Part shown: positions 1 through 8,643 of the stretch, piece after piece
Position numbering within the stretch: the stretch's first letter is position 1
How the letters are laid out: each line of letters starts with the position of its first letter
Assembly (NCBI RefSeq): GCF_000430505.1
Contig: NZ_AUMD01000011.1
Location: forward strand, 496,001-560,000
DNA: 64,000 bases
From: Eisenibacter elegans DSM 3317
Lineage (GTDB): Bacteria > Bacteroidota > Bacteroidia > Cytophagales > Microscillaceae
Direction of reading: 5' to 3'
Made by a program: the position numbers and the translations under genes
The notes under the pieces: model-generated
Seen by the model: the letters and a program-made list of their open reading frames with translations, nothing else
Told to the model about the DNA's origin: nothing
The model's database searches: none

Positions 1-1215
1 ATTGCCCTAGTGTTGATGCCCTTGTATTACAGGCTCAACTTGATTTCAATTTATGGCTATTTAGAACAGCGTTTCGGAACAGCATCCTACCGTACTGGGG
101 CTTGGTTTTTCTTGCTCTCTCGCTTGATTGGGGCTGCTTTTAGGCTTTTCTTGGCTGCAATGGTACTGCATATAGGCATTTTCAAGGCATGGCACGTGCC
201 CTTTGAGCTAACCGTAGTGTTGAGTTTGTTCTTGATTTGGATTTATACCTTCAGGGGTGGAATCAAGACCATCGTTTGGACGGATACTCTACAAACGGCC
301 TTTATGTTGTTGGCTGTGGGAATGAGTATTTACCTCATCTGGCAAGAACTGGGCTGGTCGTGGGCGCAACTTTCTGATACTTTGGGGCGGAGCGGCTATA
401 CAAAGGTGTTTTTTTGGGACGACTGGACTAGCCCCGATTACTTCCTGAAGCAGTTTTGGTCAGGGGCTTTTTTGGCCTTGGTAATGACTGGCCTCGACCA
501 AGATATGATGCAAAAAAACCTGACTTGCCGTACCCTACAAGATGCACAGAAGAATGTCTTCTGGTTCAGTTTGGTCTTGGTTGTAGTCAATTTTGCGTTT
601 TTGTTGCTAGGGGCTTTGCTGTATGTATATGCGCAAACCAAAGGCATTACTTTACCCACCAACGAGGCCGGAAAAGTAATCACAGACAATGTATACCCAA
701 TGTTAGCCTTCAACCATTTTGGGGTATTGGCCGGTGTATGTTTCTTGTTGGGCATTGTGTCTGCAACCTATTCTAGTGCCGACTCCGCACTGACCGCGCT
801 GACCACCAGTTTTACAGTAGACATCCTAGACGCAGAGCGACGGTTAGAGGAAGCTGACCGCAAGCGACTAGTACGCCGGGTACACATTGGAATGGCGGCA
901 GTGATGGCCTTGGTGATGATTGTCTTCAACTATATCAACGACCAAAGTGTCATTCAAAGCTTATTCAAAGTAGCGGGGTTTACCTATGGGCCTTTGTTGG
1001 GGTTGTATGCCTTCGGGCTGATGAGCAAGCGCCCCGTACACGACCGTTGGGTTCCCTTGGTCTGTGTGTTGGCCCCCGTATTTTGTATCCTACTCAACCA
1101 GTATTCAGCACAGCTACTATGGGGCTATAAGTTTGGTTTTGAAATCTTGATTGTCAACGGAATGCTGACGTTTTTGGGGCTATGGGCAATTTCGTATCCC
1201 CAAAACACTGATTGA
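1..1215 (+). CDS. Sodium/solute symporter (SSS family), 5' end cut by window
   Basis: This is the C-terminal 404 residues of a multi-pass inner-membrane sodium:solute symporter. The frame is open from the first base of the window, so the true start lies upstream; the GTG at 10 and ATG at 16 are internal. Visible features are the SSS-type motif around YLEQRFG near the start, long hydrophobic segments separated by short charged loops, and the conserved SSADSALTAL region (about 775-800) that lines the sodium site in this family. The transported substrate cannot be told from the sequence. A short AT-rich gap separates its stop from the convergent hisD gene. Confidence 0.85.
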   Translation: MALVLMPLYYRLNLISIYGYLEQRFGTASYRTGAWFFLLSRLIGAAFRLFLAAMVLHIGIFKAWHVPFELTVVLSLFLIWIYTFRGGIKTIVWTDTLQTAFMLLAVGMSIYLIWQELGWSWAQLSDTLGRSGYTKVFFWDDWTSPDYFLKQFWSGAFLALVMTGLDQDMMQKNLTCRTLQDAQKNVFWFSLVLVVVNFAFLLLGALLYVYAQTKGITLPTNEAGKVITDNVYPMLAFNHFGVLAGVCFLLGIVSATYSSADSALTALTTSFTVDILDAERRLEEADRKRLVRRVHIGMAAVMALVMIVFNYINDQSVIQSLFKVAGFTYGPLLGLYAFGLMSKRPVHDRWVPLVCVLAPVFCILLNQYSAQLLWGYKFGFEILIVNGMLTFLGLWAISYPQNTD

Positions 1216-1262
1216 GTTGACGACCTTTGATTTACGATTTACGAATCTGAACTCTTCAATCG

Positions 1263-2546
1263 TCAATCCGAATTCGTCAATCGGATAGACACTGCGTTTT
1301 TACGCGCCATCAAGTCTTCGGCAGAGGCGATTTCTTCCACGTGTTTGCCGATATTCTTCAGGCCTTGAGCTGTTACATCATAGCAGTTGATTTTGCGCAC
1401 AAAACTATCCAACGAAAGGCCGCTGTATGCCTTAGCATAGCCGTTGGTTGGGAGGGTATTATTTGGCCCGGCTGCATAACTGATACTTTCGGGAGTATAA
1501 TGGCCGATGTAGATAGCGCCAGCGTTGTAGATACGCTCACTGACAGCCTCAGCGTTTTGAATGGCCAAGCTGAGCGTTTCGGGGGCATACATATTGATAA
1601 ACTCGATGGCCTCCACATTGCTCTGAAAAACAATGGCGTGGGCTTGTTCTAGGTCTTTGGCGGCGCTTTCGGGGCGACTCGAACCCGGGAGCTGGCGCTT
1701 GATTTCGGCCAGCACTTTTTTGACAAGCTCTTCTGATGAGGACAAGAGCATTGGCTGACTGTTGTTGAAGTGCTCAGCATTGGCGATTAAGTCAGCAGCT
1801 ACAAAAGCAGGGTTGGCGCTCTCATCAGCCAATACCAGTAGCTCCGAAGGGCCTGCGGGTAAATCTACTGCTACATCTTGTTTGCTGACTAGTTGCTTGG
1901 CAACAGTTACATATTGATTGCTAGGGCCAAATATCTTATTGACTTTGGGGATACTTTCTGTACCATAAGCCATTGCGGCGATGGCCTGTACACCCCCTAC
2001 TTTGAAGACCTTGCTGATATTGAGCAGCTTGGCAGTGTAGAGAATAATGGGATGTAATCGACCCTCACGGTCAGGGGTAGAGCAGAGGATTGTTTCGCCA
2101 CAGCCGGCAATATTGGCCGGAATGCCCAGCATCAGAATCGTTGAAAACAGCGGTGCGTGCCTGCTGGGTACATACAAACCCACACGGCGGATACCCACAC
2201 TCCGTTGCCAGCATCGGACGCCTTCCACGGTCTCGATTTTTTTGTTCGAAACGCGCTGATTCATATGAAACTGTGCAATGTTGTATTTAGCCTGCTGTAT
2301 GGCCTTTTTTAAATCTTCACTCACGTAGCTTTGCGCTTCTTCAAATTCTTCAGCACCCACCATAAAATCTTTGACACGTACTTTGTCATATTTGTAAATA
2401 TAGCGGCGTAGGGCTGCGTCGCCACTGCGTTTTACGGCGCGCAAGATAGGTTTTACGGCGCGCTCCAGATCTTCGTAGGTATCTAAGGAGGTGCGGATGG
2501 TCAAATCCGCCCAAGCACTGCGTTCGGGATGAAGTATGATTTTCAT
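1263..2546 (-). CDS. hisD: Histidinol dehydrogenase
   Basis: This 427-residue cytoplasmic enzyme catalyses the last two steps of histidine synthesis, the NAD-dependent oxidation of histidinol to histidine. Length and motifs fit the family: the GPSN motif at about 207-210, AGPSE at 231-235, the AEH zinc/catalytic histidine at about 257-259, and a C-terminal GHYTPES...AAGPNNTLPT block at about 348-367. The ATG at 2546 has a good promoter (2581-2609) close upstream. No other his genes lie in the window, so the gene appears detached from a his operon here, although genes beyond the left edge are unknown. It converges on the symporter. Confidence 0.97.
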   Translation of the reverse strand: MKIILHPERSAWADLTIRTSLDTYEDLERAVKPILRAVKRSGDAALRRYIYKYDKVRVKDFMVGAEEFEEAQSYVSEDLKKAIQQAKYNIAQFHMNQRVSNKKIETVEGVRCWQRSVGIRRVGLYVPSRHAPLFSTILMLGIPANIAGCGETILCSTPDREGRLHPIILYTAKLLNISKVFKVGGVQAIAAMAYGTESIPKVNKIFGPSNQYVTVAKQLVSKQDVAVDLPAGPSELLVLADESANPAFVAADLIANAEHFNNSQPMLLSSSEELVKKVLAEIKRQLPGSSRPESAAKDLEQAHAIVFQSNVEAIEFINMYAPETLSLAIQNAEAVSERIYNAGAIYIGHYTPESISYAAGPNNTLPTNGYAKAYSGLSLDSFVRKINCYDVTAQGLKNIGKHVEEIASAEDLMARKNAVSIRLTNSD

Positions 2547-2580
2547 AGGATAATGATGCGGTAATGGGGCAGGGTTTAGA

Positions 2581-2609
2581 TAAAGATAAGTGCCTATTAT
2601 CCCTACAAA
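2581..2609 (-). promoter_or_regulatory. Bacteroidota-type promoter for hisD
   Basis: On the minus strand, TTTG (2606-2609) is followed after 17 bases by TATCTTTA (2581-2588), close to the Bacteroidota -33/-7 pattern TTTG/TAnnTTTG. It would start transcription about 30 bases upstream of hisD, leaving no room for a his leader peptide. Confidence 0.5.
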
Positions 2610-2774
2610 TTTTATTCCGATATATGTTTGGCCAACAAAAAAGACCTAGTTCTTACAGGGCAGCTGTCTGATGGGATGCCGAAGCCCAATCAGCGGACAG
2701 TGTGGGGCAGGCACAAAGCGCTGTTTTGGGATGCCTGAGCTGGGGTTTGAAACAAGCATGATAAACAAGTGTTT

Positions 2775-2876
2775 GTACACAATCACAATTGGTTTGGAAA
2801 ATCTGCGCACTGAAAATCCTTGATAATCAAGGAAATCAAACCCTGTAAATCCCCAAATCTTATGAATCTTGCCATA
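2775..2876 (-). repeat. Family A dispersed repeat, copy 1
   Basis: About 102 bp, in minus orientation relative to the family consensus. It begins TGTACACAATCACAATTGG, has the central palindrome CCTTGATAATCAAGG, and ends near CTTGCCATA. It is nearly identical to the copy at 25368-25470, including a chance open frame reading MIIKEIKPCKSPN in both. Confidence 0.9.
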
Positions 2877-2883
2877 ATTTGTA

Positions 2884-3091
2884 CACGTTACTGGACATTT
2901 TCGACTTTCCTCGTTGTTGTGTGTACCTTGCCCCTTTGTTATGGAAACACATCTAACCGTAAAGGACGTAAAGTATGCGCAAAGAACGCAAAGGAGCAAA
3001 AATATTGCGGCCTTTGTGAATTTGTCGAAAGCCCTGATTTGGTGAAGCAGCTTGTTGAATCAAAACCAAACTAGAAAATGTCCCGTGGTGT
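2884..3091. repeat. Family C-like inverted-repeat element (diverged)
   Basis: The left end (CTGGACATTTTCG at about 2891) and right end (GAAAATGTCCCGTGGTG at 3074-3090) form an imperfect inverted repeat matching the ends of the elements at 29235 and 45386. The interior differs and contains an AAAGAACGCAAAGGAG-like string that also occurs, reversed, near 14820-14835. The region 2610-3095 otherwise holds no gene. Confidence 0.45.
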
Positions 3092-3095
3092 TTAG

Positions 3096-3127
3096 TTTGT
3101 ATCCCTGATACAATTGCTGTATCTTTA
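3096..3127 (+). promoter_or_regulatory. Promoter of the thiamine operon
   Basis: TTTG (3096-3099), 20 bases, TATCTTTA (3120-3127). This fits the Bacteroidota promoter pattern and would start transcription at about 3134, exactly where the TPP riboswitch begins. A similar string with the same spacing stands before the MoxR gene at 45577-45608. Confidence 0.6.
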
Positions 3128-3133
3128 CTTTTG

Positions 3134-3222
3134 CTTTAGGGGTGCTTTCACCAAAAAATAGAAAGCTGAGATTAGACCCTTGGAACCTGATGCAGTTAAT
3201 ACTGTCGAAGGGAAAAGTGATG
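3134..3222 (+). ncRNA. TPP riboswitch (THI box)
   Basis: The conserved thi-box blocks are present in order: GGGGTGC (3139-3145), GCTGAGATTAGACCCTTGGAACCTGA (split here as GCTGAGA at 3165 and ACCCTTGGAACCTGATGCAG at 3176-3195), then TTAATACTGTCGAAGGGAA to about 3214. These are the pyrimidine- and pyrophosphate-sensing arms of the thiamine pyrophosphate aptamer. Binding of TPP should lower expression of the downstream thiM-thiE-thiD-tenA operon. The 115 bases between aptamer and thiM hold the expression platform; no obvious T-tract terminator is seen, so control of translation or a Rho-dependent stop is possible. Confidence 0.95.
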
Positions 3223-3335
3223 ATAGGCTGTTGGGGCATTAGTTTGCTGCTTTGGCCACAATTATTTCAGCACTATATTTTTTGCAAAGCACTCTTGGGC
3301 AATGTGTAATAGTTTGACCAATAACTACTCCCAAG

Positions 3336-4127
3336 ATGTCTCACACACCTACCATAACGGCTGGCCAATGGCTTAGCCAACTCCGCCAACAATCTCCACT
3401 GGTACACAACATCACCAACTACGTCGTGATGAACAATACCGCCAATGCCTTGCTGGCCTTGGGGGCTTCACCTGTGATGGCACATGCACACCCTGAGCTG
3501 GCCGATATGGTCGGCATTGCCGGGGCGACGGTAATCAATATCGGGACACTCGACGAGTACTGGAGTGCGTCTTATCTCCAAGCTGCTCAGGCGGCTCAGC
3601 GTTTGGGCAAGCCTTGGCTGCTCGATCCTGTGGGGGCAGGCGCTACCCCCTATCGTAACCAGATACTGACCGAGCTACTCCTACAGCGCCCTGCCGTCAT
3701 CAGGGGCAATGCTTCAGAGGTGATGGCCTTGGCACAACAGGCTGCCCAAACCAAGGGTGTAGACAGCACCCACCAGTCCGAAGAAGCCCTCGATGCCGCC
3801 AAGCGCCTCAGCCATACTACAGGAGCTGTGGTTTGTATTTCAGGGGCTACAGATTATGTTGTAGACCAAGACAAGGTTACGACTATTGGTGGCGGCCACC
3901 CACTTATGACCAAGGTTACGGGGATGGGCTGTACGGCCTCGGCACTCATTGGTGCTTTTTTGGCGGCAGGGGCACCTGCCTTCGAAGCTACCTGCACGGC
4001 GATGCTCGTGATGGCACATTGCGGCGCGGCAGCCGCCCGCCTAGCCCAAGGCCCCGGTACCTTGCAGTTACACTTCCTCGATGCGCTACACCAACTACAG
4101 CCCCAAGACCTCGAAGCCTATGCCTAG
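3336..4127 (+). CDS. thiM: Hydroxyethylthiazole kinase
   Basis: This 263-residue ribokinase-fold enzyme phosphorylates 4-methyl-5-hydroxyethylthiazole, salvaging the thiazole half of thiamine. The N-terminal block HNITNYVVMNNTANALLALGAS (residues about 25-46) and the C-terminal GMGCTASALIGAFLA block (about 196-210), which carries the ATP-anion-hole and catalytic cysteine, are typical. It is the first gene behind the TPP riboswitch. It overlaps thiE by 8 bases, suggesting translational coupling. Confidence 0.96.
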   Translation: MSHTPTITAGQWLSQLRQQSPLVHNITNYVVMNNTANALLALGASPVMAHAHPELADMVGIAGATVINIGTLDEYWSASYLQAAQAAQRLGKPWLLDPVGAGATPYRNQILTELLLQRPAVIRGNASEVMALAQQAAQTKGVDSTHQSEEALDAAKRLSHTTGAVVCISGATDYVVDQDKVTTIGGGHPLMTKVTGMGCTASALIGAFLAAGAPAFEATCTAMLVMAHCGAAAARLAQGPGTLQLHFLDALHQLQPQDLEAYA

Positions 4128-4776
4128 TTCCGCCTTTCCTTATGGGCTTTATCTCGTAACAGATGAGGCGGCCTGCCTCGGGCGCGACTTTTATTGGGTG
4201 CTCGAAGAGGCGCTCAAGGGAGGAGTGCAGATGGTACAACTGCGGGAAAAGCAGTTGTCTATGCAGGCCTTCTTAGAGCGTGCGCAGCGGGTACAGCAGC
4301 TTACCGACCGTTACCAAGTACCCCTTATCATCAACGATGCGTTGCCAATTGCCCACGCCCTCGGTAGCTTTGGGCTACACCTCGGCCAAAGCGATGTAGC
4401 CCTTGCCACCGCTAGGGCACAACTGGGCGATGCTGTCTGTATCGGCCTTTCGATAGAACGATATGAGCAGGTTTTTGCCCCCGCAGCCCAAGCAGCAGAC
4501 TACTGGGGCGTAAGCCCCATATTTGCCACCCCTACCAAACAAGATACCCAACAACCTTGGGGCTTACAGGGGCTGATGGCTTTGCGCCGCCAAACCACCA
4601 AGCCCCTCGTGGCCATTGGCGGCATCAAACCTATCCACGCCGATGCGCTCATACAAGCCGGGGCTGACAGTCTCGCCGTCGTGACGGGGATATGTAGCGC
4701 CGAAAGCCCTGCCAAAGCCGCCGAAACCTACCGGAAGTTGATTGACGATGCCCTAGCCTCGCGCCCGCGTTTCTAG
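4120..4776 (+). CDS. thiE: Thiamine-phosphate synthase
   Basis: This TIM-barrel enzyme of 218 residues joins HMP-pyrophosphate to HET-phosphate, giving thiamine monophosphate. Recognisable parts are YLVTDE near the N terminus, QLREK (pyrophosphate binding), HLGQSD at about residues 87-92, the WGVSPIFATPTKQD segment and the VAIGGI phosphate loop. The frame is open from 4081 inside thiM, but the ATG at 4120 gives the normal family N terminus and an 8-base overlap with thiM. Confidence 0.95.
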   Translation: MPSSAFPYGLYLVTDEAACLGRDFYWVLEEALKGGVQMVQLREKQLSMQAFLERAQRVQQLTDRYQVPLIINDALPIAHALGSFGLHLGQSDVALATARAQLGDAVCIGLSIERYEQVFAPAAQAADYWGVSPIFATPTKQDTQQPWGLQGLMALRRQTTKPLVAIGGIKPIHADALIQAGADSLAVVTGICSAESPAKAAETYRKLIDDALASRPRF

Positions 4777-4851
4777 GCTGCACCAAGCGTAGCGCTTGCA
4801 TAGCTCGGACTGATTTCGAGTATAGATTGAACCCACCAAACGCCAAAAAAC

Positions 4852-5697
4852 TTGATACATACTCCCTATACCCATCAATATATCCCTGTGATGAGCATTG
4901 CAGGGTCTGACAGTGGCGGCGGCGCAGGCATCCAAGCCGACCTCAAAACTTTTGCTGCCCTTGGTTGCTATGGCACTACGGCCATCACCGCCATCACTGC
5001 ACAAAACACCTTAGGGGTGCAAGCCATTCACGCCGTACCGGTGTCGGTGGTCGAAGCCCAGATTCGTGCTGTCATGGACGATATTCGGCCAAAGGCCATC
5101 AAAATTGGGATGATTGCCACCCCCGAGCTTGCCTTGGCCATAGGGCAGGTGTTGCGAGCCTACCCAGAGGTACCCGTGGTGCTCGACCCGGTGATGGTCG
5201 CCGCCAGTGGCGACCGCCTCATTGCGGAAGAAACCGTTGCCGCACTCGAAGAGTCACTTTTTCCATTGTCCACCCTGCTGACCCCCAACGTAGATGAGGC
5301 CGCGCTCTTGGTAAATCAGCCTATCACAAGTCTTGAAGCACTCGAACAGGCTGCCTTGGTACTCCAACAACAAGGCTGCCGGGCAGTCTTGGCCAAAGGC
5401 GCACACCTTAGCGGCGATGCCCTGAGCGATGTATTTGTAGACCCACAAGGGGCTGTCAAGCACCTACCCACTGTGCGCATCCCTACCGCCAATGTACATG
5501 GCAGCGGCTGCACCCTCTCCTCGGCCATCGCAGCTTACTTGGCGCTGGGCTTAACCCTCTACAAGGCCGTGGTAGCAGCACAAACCTATGTGCATCAAGC
5601 TCTCCGACACGGCAGCCATATCCGCACCGGACAGGGTAGCGGCCCTTTGAATCATTTCTTTGAACCTATCCCCCAAAAAACCGATGAGCTGGACTAA
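4852..5697 (+). CDS. thiD: Hydroxymethylpyrimidine/phosphomethylpyrimidine kinase
   Basis: This 281-residue ribokinase-family enzyme phosphorylates HMP and then HMP-phosphate to provide the pyrimidine half of thiamine. The signature IAGSDSGGGAGIQADLK lies at about residues 16-32, and the C-terminal ANVHGSGCTLSSAIAA anion-hole motif at about 213-228. The start codon at 4852 is TTG; an ATG in frame at 4891 would remove the beta-strand before GSDSGG and is less likely. It is 75 bases after thiE and overlaps tenA by 14 bases. Confidence 0.93.
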   Translation: MIHTPYTHQYIPVMSIAGSDSGGGAGIQADLKTFAALGCYGTTAITAITAQNTLGVQAIHAVPVSVVEAQIRAVMDDIRPKAIKIGMIATPELALAIGQVLRAYPEVPVVLDPVMVAASGDRLIAEETVAALEESLFPLSTLLTPNVDEAALLVNQPITSLEALEQAALVLQQQGCRAVLAKGAHLSGDALSDVFVDPQGAVKHLPTVRIPTANVHGSGCTLSSAIAAYLALGLTLYKAVVAAQTYVHQALRHGSHIRTGQGSGPLNHFFEPIPQKTDELD

Positions 5698-6337
5698 ACA
5701 AGCTTGGGCTGAGATCGCCCCATTGTACGAAAAAATATTGGCACTCCCCTTCAACCAAGAGCTACAAGCCGGTACACTCGCCCCCGAACGCTTCCGCTTT
5801 TATATCGCGCAAGATGCCTACTATTTGGGTGAATTTGGGCGAGCGCTGTCGCTCATTTCGGGGCGTAGTCAAGAGGTAGACCACGTGCTGGCATTCAGTC
5901 GTTTTGCGACCAACGCCATTGTGGTGGAGCGCGCCCTGCACGCTAGTTACTTTCAGGAGTTGAGCATCGCCCCAGTGGTGCAGCCCTCGCCCTCTTGTCA
6001 GTTATACACCCAGTTTTTGCTCAACAAATCTGCACTAGATGCTGTGGAGGTAGCTGTAGCGGCGGTGTTGCCCTGTTTTTGGATTTATAAGGACGTAGGC
6101 GACCATATTTACCAGCATCAATCTAACCCTCAAAACCCCTATCAGGCTTGGATAGACACCTATGCCGGAGAGGAGTTTGGCGCTGCCGTCGCTCAAGCCA
6201 TTGACATTGCAGAGGCATTGGCACAGGAAGCCAGCCCTGCCTTACAAACCCGTATGCTGAGCGCCTTTGTAGAGGCTACCCGGATGGAGTGGCTTTTTTG
6301 GCATAGTGCCTATGTGCAAGAGCAGTGGCTGGTATAG
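5684..6337 (+). CDS. tenA: Thiaminase II / aminopyrimidine aminohydrolase (TenA)
   Basis: This all-helical 217-residue enzyme hydrolyses amino-HMP derived from degraded thiamine, so HMP can be salvaged by ThiD. Seen: the N-terminal helix with PFNQELQAG, the FRFYIAQDAYYLGEF block, the VLPCFWIY segment with the expected active-site cysteine, and a C-terminal EATRMEWLFW helix with the catalytic glutamate. A TTG at 5660 also opens the frame, but ATG 5684 gives the family's usual N terminus. With thiM, thiE and thiD it forms a salvage-oriented operon; thiC and thiG are not present here. Confidence 0.93.
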   Translation: MSWTKQAWAEIAPLYEKILALPFNQELQAGTLAPERFRFYIAQDAYYLGEFGRALSLISGRSQEVDHVLAFSRFATNAIVVERALHASYFQELSIAPVVQPSPSCQLYTQFLLNKSALDAVEVAVAAVLPCFWIYKDVGDHIYQHQSNPQNPYQAWIDTYAGEEFGAAVAQAIDIAEALAQEASPALQTRMLSAFVEATRMEWLFWHSAYVQEQWLV

Positions 6338-6338
6338 T

Positions 6339-6794
6339 TTAGCGCAAAAGCCCCGATAACTTTGGGATAGTCGCTTTGATAGCCTCCACAAATGCCTCTG
6401 TGGGGGCACTTACTTCGGAGAGGCTGTCCCATAGCAACTTATAGTTTTCGACTTGTTGGTTTTTAAGCACAATGGTTTGCGAGCTGGTTCCGGTGGCTCC
6501 CTCCTGAAATTTTTGCCCTGGTTGTTCGAGTTGCTTGGCTTTGTTTTGCAAATCTGCCCACTGTTTGGCGCTAATAGGCGTTGTTTTTTGGTGCAATATC
6601 TCCTCATAATCGGATACCTCTACCTGTGCTTCTTTCGCATTGATGCGGATTACATAGCTCCTATGGTAAGGGGGAGGCACAGAGGCATCACGAAAGCTAT
6701 AAATAATTTCGTCAAATGTATGGGTCTGGGCTTGGCCTATAACAGCCGAAAGCAAGAAGACACCTGCTATTGTGAATAATGTAAGTAGCTGCAT
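6339..6794 (-). CDS. Small exported protein of unknown function
   Basis: A 151-residue protein with a clear N-terminal signal peptide (hydrophobic stretch LLTLFTIAGVFLLSAVIG then QAQ). The mature part is a compact mixed alpha/beta-looking domain with alternating polar residues, including a YVIRINAKEAQVEVSDYE strand-turn-strand and a helical C terminus. No family is recognised. ATG 6794 is chosen because it places the signal peptide at the N terminus; the open frame to 6965 has no signal-like sequence. It converges on tenA with one base between the stop codons and diverges from the HlyD-type gene. Confidence 0.7.
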   Translation of the reverse strand: MQLLTLFTIAGVFLLSAVIGQAQTHTFDEIIYSFRDASVPPPYHRSYVIRINAKEAQVEVSDYEEILHQKTTPISAKQWADLQNKAKQLEQPGQKFQEGATGTSSQTIVLKNQQVENYKLLWDSLSEVSAPTEAFVEAIKATIPKLSGLLR

Positions 6795-7003
6795 AATAGT
6801 ATTTTGTGATTGTTTTATCGCCGCAAGGGTAGCGTGCCTTTTGAACGAGTTTGGAGCGCAAAGGTTGGTCTTAGGCATGTATTGGTCGAGGTATTGATGA
6901 CATTGAGGGTGCAAACCGCGATGTTTGTACAAAAGATTGGGTTGTAAGTGTATGCGCTGATACATTTTTACGTAAATTTACGGCTACTATGCTTTGTTGT
7001 ATG

Positions 7004-7029
7004 GCTATTGGGTTTTTTAACCCAATAGC
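7004..7029. promoter_or_regulatory. Perfect 11-bp hairpin in the 5' region of the HlyD-type gene
   Basis: GCTATTGGGTT TTTT AACCCAATAGC is a perfect inverted repeat ending 21 bases before ATG 7050. It could be a 5' UTR hairpin, an operator, or the terminator of a short transcript; the sequence does not decide. Confidence 0.4.
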
Positions 7030-7049
7030 AACCCATCTAAACTAACATT

Positions 7050-8375
7050 ATGAAAAGAGTTATCATTATCGGGGTAGTAGCCTTAGTTGTGTTGCTACTC
7101 GTGATTCGTTTTAGCAGCCGCAAGAAAGTCGGCACAGAAGTAACGACAGCCAAGGCTGTAAAGACCCGTATTGTCGAAACGGTCAATGCTGCTGGTAAAA
7201 TACAACCTGAAACCGAGGTCAAAATCAGCCCAGATATTTCGGGAGAGATTACAGAGCTGTATGTCAAAGAAGGAGACTCGGTTACGAAAGGGCAATTGCT
7301 CTTGCGTATCCGCCCTGATAATTTTCAGGCAGTGGTAGAAAACGCCCGAGCCAGTGTCAACTCCAGCCAAGCAAGCCTCTCACAGGCACGCGCCCGACAT
7401 ACCCAATCCCAGGCCCAACTCCTACGCGCCGAGGCCGAATACAAACGTAGCAAGCAACTTTTTGAGCAGAAAGTAATCTCAGAAGCTGATTTTCAATTGG
7501 CCGAGATGAACTACCAAGTGGCCAAGCAAGACGTGGAGTCTGCCCTACAAAGTGTAGAAGCGGCGCGGTTTAATATGCAAAGTGCGCAGGCCAATTTGCG
7601 CCAGAACCTCGACAATCTCTCTCGTACCGAGATTTATGCCCCTATGAGCGGAGTAGTCTCAAAGCTTTCGGTAGAAAAAGGCGAAAAAGTAGTAGGTACA
7701 GCCCAAATGGCCGGTACAGAAATGCTGATCATTGCCAACTTACGTGCGATGCAGGTGTTGGTCAATGTGAATGAAAACGATATTGTAAGGGTACGCAAAG
7801 GCCAAAAAGCCGAAGTAGTGGTAGAGTCTTACGGCGATCGTAAATTTGAAGGCGTTGTTACCGAAATAGCCAATACAGCCAACAACACTACTACTGCCGA
7901 TGCGGTAATAGAGTTTGAGGTGCGTATTTTGATTCTCAATAACTCTTACCAAGATTTGGTAGATGCGCAAAGCCGCCTATCGCCTTTCCGCCCCGGAATG
8001 ACCGCCTCTGTTGATATCATTACCAACCGCAAAGACGATGCGCTTTCAGTGCCTATCGCCGCAGTAACTACCCGCAACGCCAGCAAGACCGACGAAAACA
8101 ACAGCAAGAAAGTCAACAATCAGAAAGAAGAAGAGCGCAGCGAAGAGAGCCTTCAGCAGGTGGTGTTTGTGCTCAAAGAAGACCTGAGCGTAGAACAACG
8201 TATCGTCAAAACGGGTATCAGTGATTTCAACAATATCGAAATCTTGTCAGGAATCAAAGAAGGCGAAGAGATTGTCAGCGGTCCTTTTGCAATCCTGTCT
8301 AACCCACAACGCCTCAAAAATGGCACGGTAGTAGAACGCGCCAAAACAGACAACAGCGAGCGCAGCAAGAAATAA
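7050..8375 (+). CDS. Periplasmic adaptor (HlyD/MacA-type membrane fusion protein)
   Basis: A 441-residue inner-membrane-anchored adaptor of a tripartite efflux or secretion pump. Seen in order: an N-terminal transmembrane anchor (residues about 4-22), a barrel-sandwich half (KISPDISGEITELYVKEGD), a long coiled-coil hairpin (about 95-185, rich in Gln, Ala and Glu), the second lipoyl half (ETYAPMSG-like, here TEIYAPMSGVVSKL), a beta-barrel domain, and a membrane-proximal domain with an inserted Lys/Glu/Asn-rich linker at about 343-370. Usually the MacB-like ATPase/permease follows directly, but here the gene is followed by a 328-bp gap, so its pump partner is not adjacent. Confidence 0.9.
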   Translation: MKRVIIIGVVALVVLLLVIRFSSRKKVGTEVTTAKAVKTRIVETVNAAGKIQPETEVKISPDISGEITELYVKEGDSVTKGQLLLRIRPDNFQAVVENARASVNSSQASLSQARARHTQSQAQLLRAEAEYKRSKQLFEQKVISEADFQLAEMNYQVAKQDVESALQSVEAARFNMQSAQANLRQNLDNLSRTEIYAPMSGVVSKLSVEKGEKVVGTAQMAGTEMLIIANLRAMQVLVNVNENDIVRVRKGQKAEVVVESYGDRKFEGVVTEIANTANNTTTADAVIEFEVRILILNNSYQDLVDAQSRLSPFRPGMTASVDIITNRKDDALSVPIAAVTTRNASKTDENNSKKVNNQKEEERSEESLQQVVFVLKEDLSVEQRIVKTGISDFNNIEILSGIKEGEEIVSGPFAILSNPQRLKNGTVVERAKTDNSERSKK

Positions 8376-8471
8376 CAATACACTAGCAGTACTACTGCTG
8401 CATACAAATTATGCCAAGATTCACAAGACTGGGAGATTAGGAATTATTCAGTAAATAATGGATTTGTTTCC

Positions 8472-8513
8472 AAAGAGGGAAAAGTGAGGAGGAAAGAGGG
8501 AAAAGTGAGGAGG
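8472..8513. repeat. Tandem 21-bp duplication
   Basis: AAAGAGGGAAAAGTGAGGAGG occurs twice head to tail (8472-8492 and 8493-8513). It lies in the 328-bp gap between the HlyD-type gene and the UspA gene, which also holds a degenerate family A repeat and a terminator. Confidence 0.85.
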
Positions 8514-8570
8514 TATGCATTCTTCATCCCTCCGGAGTCGATTAATGGGCAGCTTTTTCTGAATGCCTCT

Positions 8571-8643
8571 TGTGGGATTTAATATCCTTGATTACCAAGG
8601 ATTTGTAATAAATGTAACTCCTGATTGTATTTCGATATAGTAT
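8571..8643 (+). repeat. Family A dispersed repeat, degenerate copy 2
   Basis: The palindromic core TCCTTGATTACCAAGGATTTG (8585-8604) and the right part ending GATTGTATTTCGATATAGTATA match the family consensus, but the left end is missing and the middle is diverged. Confidence 0.55.

Noticed and set aside
1216-1262. TTTACGATTTACGA-like string after the symporter, also loosely at 22131-22165
   Set aside because: Too short and simple for a repeat family; probably AT-rich chance similarity.
2820-3074. 84-residue plus-strand ORF (and its minus-strand counterpart at 2646-2999)
   Set aside because: Its start lies inside a family A repeat, and the same first residues recur at 25414 for the same reason; composition is not protein-like.
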